Source: Mansonella perstans (Eukaryota; Nematoda; Chromadorea; Rhabditida; Onchocercidae). From it: 64,000 nt of DNA. This document shows, one piece after another, positions 1 to 13,500 of this stretch; positions within the stretch are counted from its first letter, which is position 1; each line of letters begins with the position of its first letter. Both the position numbers and the translations under genes were made by a program. The notes beneath the pieces are model-generated. The model ran no database searches, was not told the origin of the DNA, and saw only the letters and a list, made by a program, of their open reading frames with translations. Location: positions 329,466 through 393,465 of the forward strand of contig JBAMDO010000005.1 of the NCBI GenBank assembly GCA_037074765.1, in the 5' to 3' direction.

Positions 1-12
1 TGTACAGAACTG

Positions 13-1153
13 TTAAAAACAAAAGCCTACTCGCCGAACTCTTTCGACACAATCCGTGTCATTTCTGAGAGCTTGAGCGGATCGCTGAAACGGGCGGTCA
101 GCCAGAACTTGGGTAGTATATTGATTGTCCTGCTCCTCGCTGTCCACTCCAAAAAATGTACAATCTGCGTGGTTATTTAATTCTGGCATCAGGTTGACAA
201 CTTGACCAGTAGGTAACGTTTTCGTTATCAGCTTGCTTTGCATCTCGTTGCTGTTGTTTTCTAATCGGTCATGACTGTTCACTTCTTGACTGTTACTACA
301 ATTTCAGTCTTTGAAAAACCAAATATCTCATTTTATCAGTAAGTCCAGCTGCCGAGATGCTTAATCATTACTTTGTGCCACCTTCTGATAGTGTACGAAA
401 TCCGTGACTTCACATGTCAAATCCAGACAGTGAAATGGTAACCAAATCACAACATGCAAAGGGGAACTGCTGAGTGAGTACAGATATCGTGCGGAAACAT
501 CGGTTTGATAATAAACATGTCTTGAAAAAGCCCTAATTTATTATACTCAACTTATGAATCAGATTTGGTTTCCTATTTCGGTGCGGACCAAATTCGAAAC
601 TGAGCGCACGTTAGACAATTAAATGGATTGAAGAAGCAATAGTAACCAATTTTAATATTTGTTTAATAATCTTTGTATGGTTTGCAACATAAATACACGA
701 CGAAAGAAAAGACATGGTGACCTACCACCTATAATTTATTTTCCGAATCAACAAGAAACCATCAAAAAGGTTAATGCTTTTTTCCAGAATCATAAAAATG
801 ATACTAAACTGTTATAATACATTAATGCAAAAAAAAAACGACAGATATGTCTTCTTTTTACACTTTGCTATCCGCAAAAAAGTGTAATAAATGACTTACC
901 TTTCAACATTTTTCGAACCACACGCACTACTCCAGTGACCTACCACCTGCATTTTATTATCCCAGTCAACAAGATTTTTAGGACGTGCTTCGAGTCGTGA
1001 TATAGTGGAACGCAATGTCCTATCGATCATTGATTCACCCGTTGCATTCGTTGCAAATGCTTTATCCAGAAAGTCAGTTGATATGTTAACTTTCTGCATT
1101 TCTTTCGCTTCTAGTGGCCTGTTATTCACTGAATTTTCACTACTTTGATCCAT
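13..1153 (-). CDS. small unrecognised two-exon gene (possibly continues past the window)
   Basis: Exon 1 is 1153-900 and starts with ATG five bases after a strong acceptor (T-rich tract then CCAG, 1158-1159), so the mRNA is probably trans-spliced. It ends at a consensus donor (AAAG|GTAAGT) with two bases left over. Exon 2 begins at 295 after TTGTAG in the matching phase and reads to a TAA at 15-13, giving about 178 residues. The product is hydrophilic, with no signal peptide or membrane segment. The most family-like stretch lies near the end of exon 1 (NLVDWDNKMQVVGHW). I do not recognise the family. A weak GTAGGC donor near 31 could instead splice out of the window, so the C-terminus is uncertain. 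A degraded copy of the exon 1 end lies in the intron (717-756). Confidence 0.55.
717..974. repeat. 40-bp exon fragment duplicated in the neighbouring intron
   Basis: Bases 717-756 and 935-974 match at 34 of 40 positions in direct orientation. The 935-974 copy is coding (minus strand, exon 1 of the small gene). The 717-756 copy lies in the following intron and has an in-frame TAG on the minus strand at the corresponding place. It looks like an old partial exon duplication. Confidence 0.7.
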
Positions 1154-1159
1154 ATAGCC

Positions 1160-4100
1160 TGGAAAAAAAAAATTTCAGAATCCTGATATTCAATTATTTG
1201 CAGAACTAAATCGATATAAAAAATTCCCAGTGATAGTCTTGCTGCCAAAGACATTTTATCAAAAAGGTAAGCATTAAGCATGTTGACAACATACAATGAG
1301 TAATGAGCAAAAACATCAATACATGGAGTGATAGTAAGATGGTACCAGTTGTAGAAGTGCTATCATACTATCAGTGGCAAAATCAGCAACTGTAACAACA
1401 GCATCAGTAACAGCAATAGCTGTAGTAGCACCAATAACACACCATCAACAGTCTTTTAAAGTGCCGGTAGAGAAAATATCAATCGGGTTATCCGACCCGA
1501 CCCTACCCGACTTAACTTGTCTTTGTATCATGAGCAAACACCTCGGGCAATTAAAAAACATCAAAGGACACCCTCTTCCACCCTACTTCTCTTCTCCCTT
1601 TCCTCTACCTCACTTTATTTATAAATATTTCCATGGCTGACATGAATCAAAACAGCTATTTGAGTATATACAATGGGAGAGAACATGAAAGAACGGTATA
1701 AAAATGGTTATGGAAAAAGAGAGGCAGATAGAGAAAGATTTATAAAAGAAAAAGGTAACTCTCGACAACAAATAGAGAAGGAATGTTATTGAAAATGAGT
1801 GTTAGAAAAGACATAAGTTATAATTGACGGTTAGGGAGAACTATTATTCTAGAGAGAGTATGAGAAAACAAGGTCAACGAACTCACAAACAAATTGAAAA
1901 ATTTCTGCAAATAATTACAACCAAAGATTATTTCAGGGATAGAAAATGTTCTCTTATCGTATAAGTAAGGAAAACAGACACTCAAATATATATACACAGA
2001 CACACGGACACACAGACACACGGACATACAGACACACACACACACACAAATATACACACAAATACACACACATACACACACAACACACACACACACATAC
2101 ACACACACACACACATAGATACACACATACACACACACACACACAAATGTGTATATACGTATATATGGACAAGAAAGGATATGGTGGATGGCAGGACAGT
2201 TTGAACTTGATGACAGACGCTGGTGCTCTGCAAATCTGTCAGTGAGAGGCATTATCCGTGAGGCGGAGACGGTCACTTGAGGCCCGTGCTGACACCTTGA
2301 CATGGGCAATGTTTGAGCATTAAAAGTGGGTCAAATTCGTATTTAAATGGTGTACAACAGGCACGTTTTTCAGCCAGGCGGCACGTTTATAAAACATTAA
2401 TTGCCTCGGCAATGTCTCATTTAAATATTTCTAAATGTCTAAATATTAAATGATGTAAATGTCTCATTATGTTACGGAATTTAAAAAATTTGTTGAACTA
2501 AGCAAAATGTGCTACTTTTGTTGTGGGATACAATTTTTGGCTAACATTTGTTATGCAATTTTTTTTCACTGTGCTGAAATTCCCACTAAAAATACTTGTT
2601 GTAATTAAAGGATTTATTAATCACTCCACGCGAAACTTGCCAGTGAATTAAAACCATCAGACTATAAGTGTTAAATCAAGAAGCTAATTCAAGTAACACA
2701 TCAAACATTGTGAGGAATAGTGGTATTTAAATACCGATAAGAAATACAAATTTGATGTTTACATTTTCTGTTGTAGTTTAAAATTAAAAGAGATACCCAA
2801 TTAATACTCTATCCTGAAAAAAAGAAAACATGATATTACAACAACCAATATTTTATTTTCTTTTTACTTTTGCACAAAATATTAAAAGTCATTTGTTCCT
2901 ATGATTTTAAACCCAAAAAAAGTAAGTGTAAAAAGCTATTTGAAATTGAATTGCATTTAGTAACAATAGAATTAATAAATCTCATTTATATTTTAGTTTG
3001 TTACAGTGTAAGTTTATTGGAAGCAATTGCTTCTTTCCCTTTTTATTGAATTATCATAGTGCAAATGGATGATATTCTATTCTGTAATGACAAAGATTTC
3101 GATTTTGCAAGGTTGAACTGATTAAAATAAGCTAATATCCGATTAATCTAATCGGTTCTAATTAAAACCAGAAATCAAATCCAATCCTGTCATCTATAGG
3201 AATGCTCAGCATTTAGAAATTCTTTTTTTTCACTGTTAACATAAATTAGTAAAATTCCCGGCTATAAATTTGCAAAAGATAAGTGAATTGATTAATATTT
3301 GAATGCATATTTCATTTATCGTCTGCTATATGATGTGAAGGAAATGTAAATAAAAGTGATTGTCTATTCAAATTTCCTTGTAAAAGCAATGATTGAAAGT
3401 GGCAAACAAATTTTTAAATTCTACAGGATATGTAGCAGATCTTCAAACATCGGTGGTTCTGTATGATTTGTCCTAAATTTGAAAATTTATAAATTCAATA
3501 ATTCAATAGCTTATAGATTCAATAATATTGGTGCTAATAAATTCAAAAGTTTCCAGATTTTTGATAAAAAATGCAATGTTGTTAGGGGAAAGAAAAAAGA
3601 AATTAACAAATGTAAAAGATATCCATTATTTCCTATTAGCAGTGATGGGCGTTTATTCCATGGCACTGCAACAGCTAGAAAAAGTGAGCAATTTTTCATC
3701 ATAAAACTAAAACCAACACTGACTTGTTAGGTGAGTGGAAAATCTATCAAGACAAGCATGAAATTTTCAGCAGGTGATCTTTCCGCGTTTATGCATAAAG
3801 ACCAGCTTAGATCAAATTAATAAGTACTTACTTTCGCAAATTTTAGATCTAGTTTTTTCCAAAAATTTTACACCATTTGTCTTTTACACCATTTTCACTG
3901 CCATAATCATGAAGTTATAAAACGCAATTAACAAAAAATCTAAACTTGTACTTTATTACAATAAATGGACTAGTGTTGTTGCTTGTTAAGGATAGAAACC
4001 TGGTAGATAAATATCAGAATTACAAATTCAGAATTGGCTGTAAATCGCAAGAGTCGAGTTCTTGGAGTGGGGCATTTTTTTCGCAAATTTTCGTTTAGAT

Positions 4101-7100
4101 AATTTAAAAGTAATTGGTTGCAAAGTAGAAATTTGGACAGAATTTTTATATAATAATAATTTATAGAATAAGATTGGATATATGACTCACTTGGAGCTTG
4201 GAAGTCGTTATGAATTACTTTACGAGAAAATGTAGTAAATGTGATTACGAGGAAGCTTTCGATGCTTTTAGCTTTTTCTGACTCATGCTAAATACTGTCA
4301 TCAGCATCAATTTTCTCAGCTTTCACACTTATTTATATATTTTTACCAAAGGTTCTAACTGTTTATATTTTGTAAATGGTAGGAACATATTTCTTGGAAG
4401 GGAAAAAACGGATTGTGTCACTGTCAATTAACACAAAGTTGAAATTATGGTTATTTGCTCATTTCTTTTAAAGACGGATGACAATGCATGCAGGTAATCA
4501 ATCAATCGATGTTTTGCTTTGGTTATCATAGAAGAATGTTGACTGCACTATTTATGGGACAAACCGGGGATAGTGAAAAATGCTTGTACCGCACCTCCCT
4601 CCCTTTCCGCTGTTCTCCCCCTATTCCTTCCCCCATCTCCTTCTTGGCCACTTTAACGAATACTTTTAGAAGTGCCTTTTGAATGAAAGGATTTGGAAGG
4701 AAAGTTAATGAGGTTTTAGCTTAGGTAAGTGATATTAGAGCCTTTTTCAATTTTTAACACTCATTTTGAAATGATCAAATATCTTTTCCCACCCTATCTT
4801 TTCTTGTTATAGTCACTCATTTCAATTTATTTACTTATTCTACCTTTTTTCTCTGTAACTTCATCCCAGTATTCTTCTCGTTAATGCAATGTTTCATTAA
4901 AAAATTCGTTTGCACCTATGTTTCTTTTAAATTTTTAACTTTTCCACAGTCATTTTTTAATAAATACATTTTAATATGTTTATTTTAATCTGTAAACTTC
5001 CCTGTTTTAGGTACCCAGTGAAGTCATTCATTTTTGGTACTATGATTGTAGCATTTTCATTTAAGACCCAATTCTCGCTCCTGTAGCGTCGAAATGCTCT
5101 GTCAACAAATCCTTAGAATGCATATTCCTTTTTCATAACGGCAAAATGCTTAATAAATCTATGGGGACCTGAATCATTTGTTGTCTATCTTGAAAGTTTT
5201 ATTTTTCGCTTATTTTGCAGAATAAAGAGTGCAAAATAAATTACTAGAAATCCAGATTTCAAATTCAAGCATCGATTTTTGAACTCCACACTCAAAATGT
5301 ATTTTCAAAAAATGGCCCATAAAGAAATTGCTAAGCGGCTGGAAAATTATAAAATTGCATATGTGAAGCATTTGAAATGAGGGAAACTCCTAAACTCTTA
5401 AAAAAATTTTCGAGCATATTTCTTTCGTTTATTCTCCACTGGCTGGTCACCTAAATGCAAATGCATATTGCTCCGAAAGGTGCAGTTTTGCAATTCGCAA
5501 TATCTCGCACCAATTTTCAGAGGAGCCAAATTTTTCTGAAGCAAGCCGAAGTAGCAGTATATTTTCTTTAAAGTTATGTTATTCCTTTAAAAATTTTTTA
5601 AATCTTCATGAAACTTCTCACTTCTCATCATTGAAAAAAAAAGTTCTATTTTGACGATATACTGTACAATATTATACAGCGACATGCATCCCATCATCCA
5701 TTATTGTTTGTCTGTGAAATAGTTTTTTTCCCCTATCACGATGATTCAAATTATTTTATCTTTAACTAAATTCATTTTTTATCGGTTTTTGATTTCAGCA
5801 CGTTATTAAAGTTAAAGATGTTGAGAAATAAACAAATAAGGGGTAAAGTTCGACAGGAGTAGAAGGTTGAACTGAGCGAGATGAGTTTGTTGGATTCAGA
5901 CCCGGCGATTATACAATTAGTAACAGCGATCTTAGCGAAGAACTGCAAATACAGTTATCGTCGTCATTTATAAGTGCCACACTTTAATTAAAGCTGGCTT
6001 AATCTATTTTTCCACTCCATTTCTCCGCTTCCGGGGTTTTATTTTAATTATTTTATGATACCAATATTTGATTTAAACAGATGGCTGACTCGCAGAAATT
6101 TTAACATAAAAATGTGTTTTACTTTTTTTTTAAATGGAATGATGCCCGCTGCTTATTCATTCTGCTGATAAATTTCGACAGTTTTTTCAGCATCGACAGA
6201 TACATCAATTTTCATGCATTAAGATTAATGTAATGTTGACAGAGCATCGAAAACATCGGAGAATCTAATTTCAGTATATTGATGGATTCGGTAACAATTA
6301 TGCCTTTTTAGATATGCCGATCCTCCTAAAATGCTCGTCATTGCGTATTTTGTGCTCCTTGAACTTTCCTCTCTCAAAATAACACTCCAACACCTAACAA
6401 ACATGAAAACGACAGCGGTGAAACGTTGATGTTTTCTTCCAGTAACTGCAAAAACGCTGAGAAGGGATCGTTCTACGTCAGACGATGAAGTGTGGATAAT
6501 ATGTGCTGTCGAGAACCTAATCAAAAAGTAGTCTTTGAGTAGGCTAAAAATTCTGTAAAATATTCGCGAAGAATTTGTGTTAAAACCGAGAGAGGAACTG
6601 CTAAAATCTCAAATACGTAATTCTCATCTTCGAAACCGAACAAGCCTTCTGATGTCGTTCATTACTGTAATCTGATATGGAAAGTTAACATCCGTAACGG
6701 CAAGCCAATCAAGTGTGATGTAAAGTGCATGAAGTGCATACAAAACGGAATGCGTGTTCAGTTTGCAACGTAGGTTTTTAAAAGATTGTTTCGAAAAATG
6801 CGGAAATGTAATATAAGTGAATGGTACGAAAAAAGCCGTAGATTAATGACCATAACAAGAATGAAGAAAATACCGACAAAAACTGTCTTATACGAAAAAG
6901 GAAGTAAAAATGAAATGCATGAATTTGTATGATCACCAGAAATATTTTGCTGTAATGAAAAAGCTTTTAAACTAAAAAGGCGTTTAGAATGTACTCGAAA
7001 ACATCTAAAATCATATGAAGGAAGCATGGTAAGATGAGCAATATTGAATAATGGTTGTCTCACAATAGCAAATGGATAGATGTTACAGTTTTTATGATAA

Positions 7101-10100
7101 AAGGGATTATAAAAAAAGTTTTAACTCCCATTTTATCACGACAACAACCAATCGTAACTTTGGCGAGTGAAGATGTAATAATTGATCATGCTATTGTGAA
7201 TATAATAGTATTAGTGCATTGGCATCACTCAATCCCAGACGAACACCCGAACAACGATCATCAGTGATTAGAACAAAAACGGTAAGGTGATTAAGCTAAA
7301 AGTCAAAGAAAACAAGTTGAGATGAAAGAAAATTGGAGCTTCACATAGTACGCTTATGTTTCACTTGTAATAAATCAGTAAAATAACGAGTTGGTTCTAG
7401 TGACTTTAGCGTCTGCTTTTTATCACTCAGACTATTTAGTATTGCATTTCCTTTTTTTTTGAAAGAATTCTGGTTTTGATTTAAATTAAAATTTATTAAG
7501 TTGAAATAACTTTTCTGCAAAATGTCATGAGTTCATGAATGTTCTTGTCAGCATATTTTCATTAATGAATGAATATATTACTTACACCATAGTTGCACAA
7601 TATTTTCTGTTAAATAGATAACTCGATTTTAATTATATCTCATTTCTATTTCTTATAATCGGTCTAATCACAATCGACGCAATTTATCTATGTATTTCAT
7701 TTATTCTTTCTTCATTTTATGTCCCTTAGATTATTTCTAATACTTGCATTTCCTCATTAGCTTAAAATTAATACATTTTGCTAAGTCTCTTGTGCAATTT
7801 GCATTTGCATTGAATCAGAAAGTCTTGCTTTAAACATTTGAACTCCTTTAATATAGTATTTTCAGAAAGTGTAGAACTTTAAAGAAATTCCTCTCGATTT
7901 ATTAAGAAAATAAAAGTTGGATGATTTGGATAGATATAAGAAATTAATAAGTAAATTTATTCTATTCATTACTGTAATGAGTTGTTCGTATTTTTTAGCG
8001 TAATTTATAGAAAGTTAGTCTGGTCCATCATCTATGTGATATTGGTATGTTTGAAGATGTAAATTTATTGAACGATGTTAGACGTTAGTCGGTAGATTAG
8101 ATTACATGGTTTATTTAGATTACATTTTTCGCAGAAGGTAATGAAAGTAAGTCTTTGGAGAAGTTATCTTTACTTCTGCTTAAGCATGTAAAGAACATGA
8201 TTGAAAATTTTTAAAATATTACATACAGTTCACTTGATCGTATCATCCGAAAATTTTCATCGCGTTGTTTTCTGAATTATGACACTTCTCCACCAGTTCC
8301 CTGATGTATCATTTGCTATTTTAGTGAGACAACATTTCATATTTCATGTTTTTTTTGATATCCAAACTATTTCATTCTTTATTTTTTTTTTTGTCGATTC
8401 CCCTTCATAACAAATGGTAGTAGCTTTGGTAATACTTTTTCGAAGTTGCGGTTTTTATTCGGTTCACTGCTTTAGGTAATGCCTTAAATACGTATAACTT
8501 AAAAGTTGACCTTTATGACTAAAGCAATTTGTAGAACATGTGAACGGTTCCGTGAATATTGTGCTCAAACCTTTAGTAGGCATCGAATTACAGAAATGAT
8601 TAATTAGTAGCAGTATTTTGAGTCTCCAAATCCTCTTGAATTTCGCTTCGCTAAAGCAATAGCTAGCTAATCAGTCCTAACTTTCTTTATTTGTCTCCTT
8701 TCAGGATCCTCATGAGTAAAAGAATCATTCAATTTCAAAGAATTCAGGATTAAACATTACATTATCTCATATGATCTAGAAGTATAAATTAGACCGATCT
8801 ATTCTATTGCAATCCTTTAATGCTTTCATGCAACGTCCTTGTACCTGGATTTCATCTAGTCCGCTTTTTTCAAATTTGTATCAAAAATTCAATTTTTTTC
8901 AAGAAAATGCACAGCACAAAGTCGTAAAATGATTCATAAATAAATTATAATATTTCAAAGCAAAAAAATTCAATTTTCATAGAAAAACCTAATGCCAACA
9001 AATTTGCGAGTCGGTTTTAACACGTTCTTTGCTCTCATTCTGATTCCCGAATGTTTCTACAATTTGATTTTTCTTGAGGAAACTTAAAAGTAGATTTAGA
9101 CCAAAATATAATTATAACTTCTTCAGTTAAAAGAGCAAAGAATAAATTTTTGATAGTGAAGCATAATGTTTAGATTATGGAAAAGTAGCCAAATCTTTCT
9201 GAAGCACACAGCCGGTGAAATCGATATCAATGACGCATCACAGAGCTCGTTCATTTATTTGGAAATCGATTTTGGCAACAAACAGTGATCAGCGTATCAC
9301 ATCTTATAACGAAAAAGCTTCAGGTATTTCTAGAAATTCAGAGAATATCGCTCTTTTACTCGTCTATTTCTCCCCTGTTCACATTATTAATTCCTGGATT
9401 GTCATTTCTTTCACCGATATTCAGGTCTTTGCAATTCTACACTTTCACTGCATGTTTCTTCCGAACAAATTTTATTTAACAAAGAATTTAAGTTTTTGAA
9501 GAAAATCGAGCATGAATAAATGAAGGGATCTGATTAATAGAAAGCTTTTTTTGAGTCAAGAAAAATAACTAAATACAGAAATGCAAAATCGTCTCCTAAG
9601 TCCAACTGTACTATGCTGAGGACTTCTTTATTTTTTTTTCACTGTGGTGAACTATCGGACGATTCAAAATAAGTGCGATAATCATAACACAAAAATATTG
9701 AGGAAAGACAAATAAAGTAATGTTGTGAGATGGAACTGTGAAGATTGTGAATTTGTCCGAAAGTATATATTAATGCTTAAGTTGGATTGAACCATTTCTG
9801 CAAGATAAAGAAGAATATGGGAGATTTAAATAGAATTTATATTTTCATGTTCCGGAAGTGTTCCGAAAGATTATTCGAATTTGCGAAACTGTTTGGAAAA
9901 AACCCCTTGAGACTGGAAATGAATAATGTTCTCCGTATTTGTCTATCTGTGCCTTTGTCATCTGTTCTATCCATTGGTTTAAAGTTCGTGTTTCCTCCAC
10001 GAAGGACTTGTGAATTAACAAAAACTCTAACACTAGAAAAGATCTGTGGTGGGAGGAAGAGCGATCCAAAGAACCAATCAGTTCACCGAAAAATATTCAA

Positions 10101-10559
10101 AATTCAACCTCTTCTTTGCTTTCTTTCGTTCTTCTTTCAGGGGAATTTTTTTCATTTCATGTCATGCAAGTCGCATATTTCACTTTAATATATGCGCTTT
10201 TTGGAAGTAAATTGACTTAGAAATGGAAACGAAACTGGTTTTAAGGACAAGGGTAGAGACTAAAGAAGAAGTGGTGTAGAACGATTTTTTGGCTTAGGCT
10301 TATGCAGATACAACAGGGCTACACCAACTCAGTAAAGGCAGTGAAGCTTAAACGAGCTGAAGACAAACTTTTTTCACTAATATGTTTTTATTTAAAGCGA
10401 GCCGTAGAATCTTCCTATTTTTTTTTCCTTTGCCTCTTAAGTAAGAGGAATGAAAATTTCCAGCGGGCAATTCCTGAAAATCAACAGCAGTTTCCTTTTA
10501 TTTCTCTGTCTCATTCTGTAACTGCAATTGCTGTCATTTCTTACTTCCGTATCCTACAG
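1160..10559. other. long intergenic region, no convincing gene
   Basis: About 9.4 kb of AT-rich sequence between the minus-strand small gene and the plus-strand PLC gene. The open frames here are short and lack splice-phase continuity or family resemblance. It holds the CA microsatellite and presumably the PLC promoter. A 30-codon frame at 5881-5973 is the only stretch with a mildly coding look. Undetected upstream exons of the PLC gene cannot be excluded. Confidence 0.6.
1979..2146. repeat. CA/TG microsatellite
   Basis: About 165 bases dominated by CACACA with interspersed ATA and GA interruptions. The overlapping frames on both strands are simple Thr/His or Cys/Val repeats and are not genes. 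Confidence 0.95.
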
Positions 10560-10570
10560 AAATTTACATG
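10558..10570 (+). promoter_or_regulatory. probable trans-splice acceptor and start codon of the PLC gene
   Basis: A CCTACAG acceptor is followed eight bases later by ATG in the RasGEF frame (MTASVVERL). It could also be an internal acceptor, because the frame is open upstream of the ATG within the exon. Confidence 0.45.
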
Positions 10571-13500
10571 ACAGCCAGTGTTGTTGAACGACTTGTCAAC
10601 GCCATTCATTTAAATGCAACACCTCCAAAACCAAACTCTTTACTTGTATTCGTCTGCAAATTAGGTAAAGTTTTTTGTATATATTACATATTATTGTTGT
10701 ATAGGGCATTTATCTAAATATCTTTTTTTAGATATGAAAAGCACATTTGTGTAAAGGTGATTCTTGCTTTAAAAATCTTTCAAAATACTGGAAGTTTATG
10801 CATGCTACAGAAGAAAAAATATGACTAAAAAGTTTTCATTGCTATAACTGTAATTCATTGCCGATAAAACTCTCCAGAAATTATGTTTTTTTAGATCAAA
10901 TGTAAAGTTGAAAAAGTAAAAAAAAAACGACAATCATAACCATTTTCAAAAATTACCTTAGTCTTACTCTGAAGCAATTTTGATTTTCTTTGAATGCCAC
11001 ATTATCTGCTCAGTTTCTCAGAAATTTTTGGAAGCGGTCTTTCTATGAAGAAAAGAAAACTTTTTGTCATATTGTGGGAAAATTTTATTAATTTAATAAT
11101 TGAATTTTGCTTACAGAAACCAAAACTTTGAAATGGATGTTCTGAGATAGAAGTATGAGTTGAAGAAACATTATCTATTTAAGCTTGTTCAAGTTAGTTC
11201 TTGCATCCAACGAAATTTGATAATTAGATTTCTCAAATTGCAATCTATAAATTTATTTTCCTCTCGCTTTTTTCTTAATTTTTCGAGAGGTTTGCTTCTG
11301 GCTCTTTTTATTGCATCATTCACTGCCAACTAGTTTTGTCATAATGAGGAAAAAATTTCTTCTCAAGTTAAAAATTGAATTTCGCTTACAGAATTTAGAA
11401 CTTTGAAATTATGTCGTGAGATGGAATAATGACCTCATTACATTTATCATCTGGAAAATTTTTGAACGCGTTAATCTGCCAGATTCCAGGGCTGTAAAAA
11501 TTCCTGTAAAAAAAAATTTCCTTCAATTGATGTGAAACTTAAGTTCGCGATGTGGCCACATCCTCAAGGCCTTATTCATACACAAGATTTTGTCTTGAAC
11601 CATTAAAAAAGAAAATTTTTGTTATTTATGAATATCGAGGTGTACTTAATACTCGTAAATTTTTACATGAAGGTAACGTAATTTTTTGAGTGACATGGAA
11701 TTTTTAAATTTTTGTTGTTTATAAATATTAAAGTGCAGCTAGCGCTGTGACTTAATTTATTTTGCAAATTGCTTCTATGTTCGGCTTTTTTCTACGTTTA
11801 CAGCAGTTGCTTTTAGCTTCAACAGGTCCAAATAGTTGCGCAGTGCATGGTTTTATAACTGGTGATGAACCGATTGCTTTATTTCGGTCGGAACTTGAGA
11901 AACTACAGCATATGTTGCATTTCCCTGAGGAATTAGCCTTTCAGGTATAAGAACGAAACGTGGACTCTTAATTCATTTTTAACCTGTCCCATGCTTTTCA
12001 CCGTAATTTTTTTCAGCTTTTATGAAAAATTTTGCGAAAACATTAGAAATAATTTATTTTAATAGAAAATAGAAGTGTGATGCCTTTGCGTAAGCGCGCA
12101 ATCGAATTTATAAAAGATTTGAAAATATTTAAGGTTGCAGTTTTACATTTTCTTCGGAGGAAATCGCAGCTAGAAACTTGTTGCAGCATCTTTTCTAGTA
12201 TGAAATTTGATTAATTAGGCAACAAATGACTTTTAAAAAAAAATATTCGGAATTAACTATTCTCATATCATAATGATAATTATGCAAGGTTTTCAGTTAT
12301 CAGCGGCGGAATATCAATTATTTTATGAAATACAGCCGATGGACTATGTTCATTATGTGAGCTGCGATTTAACTTCAGTACCAGTTGCAGAAAATCCAAG
12401 TCCCATTCGAAATCTTGTTAAACGCTTGTCTGAGGTGTTTTGCTGTTTTTAAAATTTTTTACTATCCGCCTATCATTACTTATCCACCCTTCACCTAAAC
12501 TTGTAATACGAAGAAACAAAATATGTTTGAGACTGAATAACTCATTGACGAGACTTATTATTATTGGTTAATGTACCTGTAAAGATACACTTGAAATCTT
12601 CGATTTTATATTATTTGTAAGGAGATTCCTGATTGAAACAATTTTTTGATTACTGGTAGAGCGAACTTTCGTGTTATTTCAAGAAATTGGCTAATTTCTT
12701 GCGCTTGAAAAACCAAAAATGCTCATTACTCAACTGGTCGATAAACCAAATTCTCGTATTTTTGAAAAATTGTTTGCATTCGGTTATTGAAATGATAGAA
12801 ACACCAACAACTCTGCAATTTTTTTAAAATTTTGTTTTTCAGATAAGTTCATGGATAACGCATCTCATAGTTAGCTTGCCAACATCTGAGGAGCGGGAAA
12901 TGATTCTAACGTCTATTTTTCGAGTGATCGATACGTGTTGGAACATTGGTTAGTTTTTACTACAAATTTATGAATAGTATTGATCTTTTCCAGTTCTTTT
13001 TTTTGACTTTTTTGTCAAAATTTCGAGATCTCCCGTTACAAAATTATGCTTAACCAAAACATCCGCTTTTGCGGCAGTTACAAAAATGAGTTATAAAAAA
13101 TTCTCCGGGATATTTGTTAAAACATTTAAGATACAACAAGTTTTGATATTCGGCATTCTTTAAATGTTTTATATTTTAAGATTTTGATCAGTGTTTTTGA
13201 ATATATTAGACTTTGGTATGATGTTCAATTATCTGGATTTTTTCCATCTTTTTAAAAGAAATAAAATGTTTGGAAAAAGATTTATGTACGTATGCATTTG
13301 TGCATATGTGTGTCTGTGTTTGTGTGTGTGTGTGCTTTCTGTTTAGAAAAAAGTAATGTATCTGGGATGCAAGACGAAGCGGGAAAAAATGCGGTATTTT
13401 CCACACACTGTTGTCTTTTTCGGAAGGTTTTTTTTTTCAGATTTTAAGTTGGGTAAGGTTTCTGCTTTTCATCTTTAGGTAATTTCAATGCAGCAGTTGA

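Noticed and set aside
1818..2309. Long frames on both strands over the CA repeat
   Set aside because: They are translations of the microsatellite.
5881..5973. 30-codon ATG frame (MSLLDSDPAIIQL...) upstream of the PLC gene
   Set aside because: Mildly coding-looking, but there is no phase-matched donor or partner exon, so it is not annotated.
6225..6524. 99-codon minus-strand frame, with a helix-turn-helix-like reading on the plus strand
   Set aside because: I considered a Tc1/mariner remnant, but too many stops and no transposase motif or terminal repeats are visible.
9787..10188. 133-codon open frame on the plus strand
   Set aside because: Low-complexity composition, no splice-phase partner and no family resemblance. 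An overlapping minus frame is just as open. Treated as chance.
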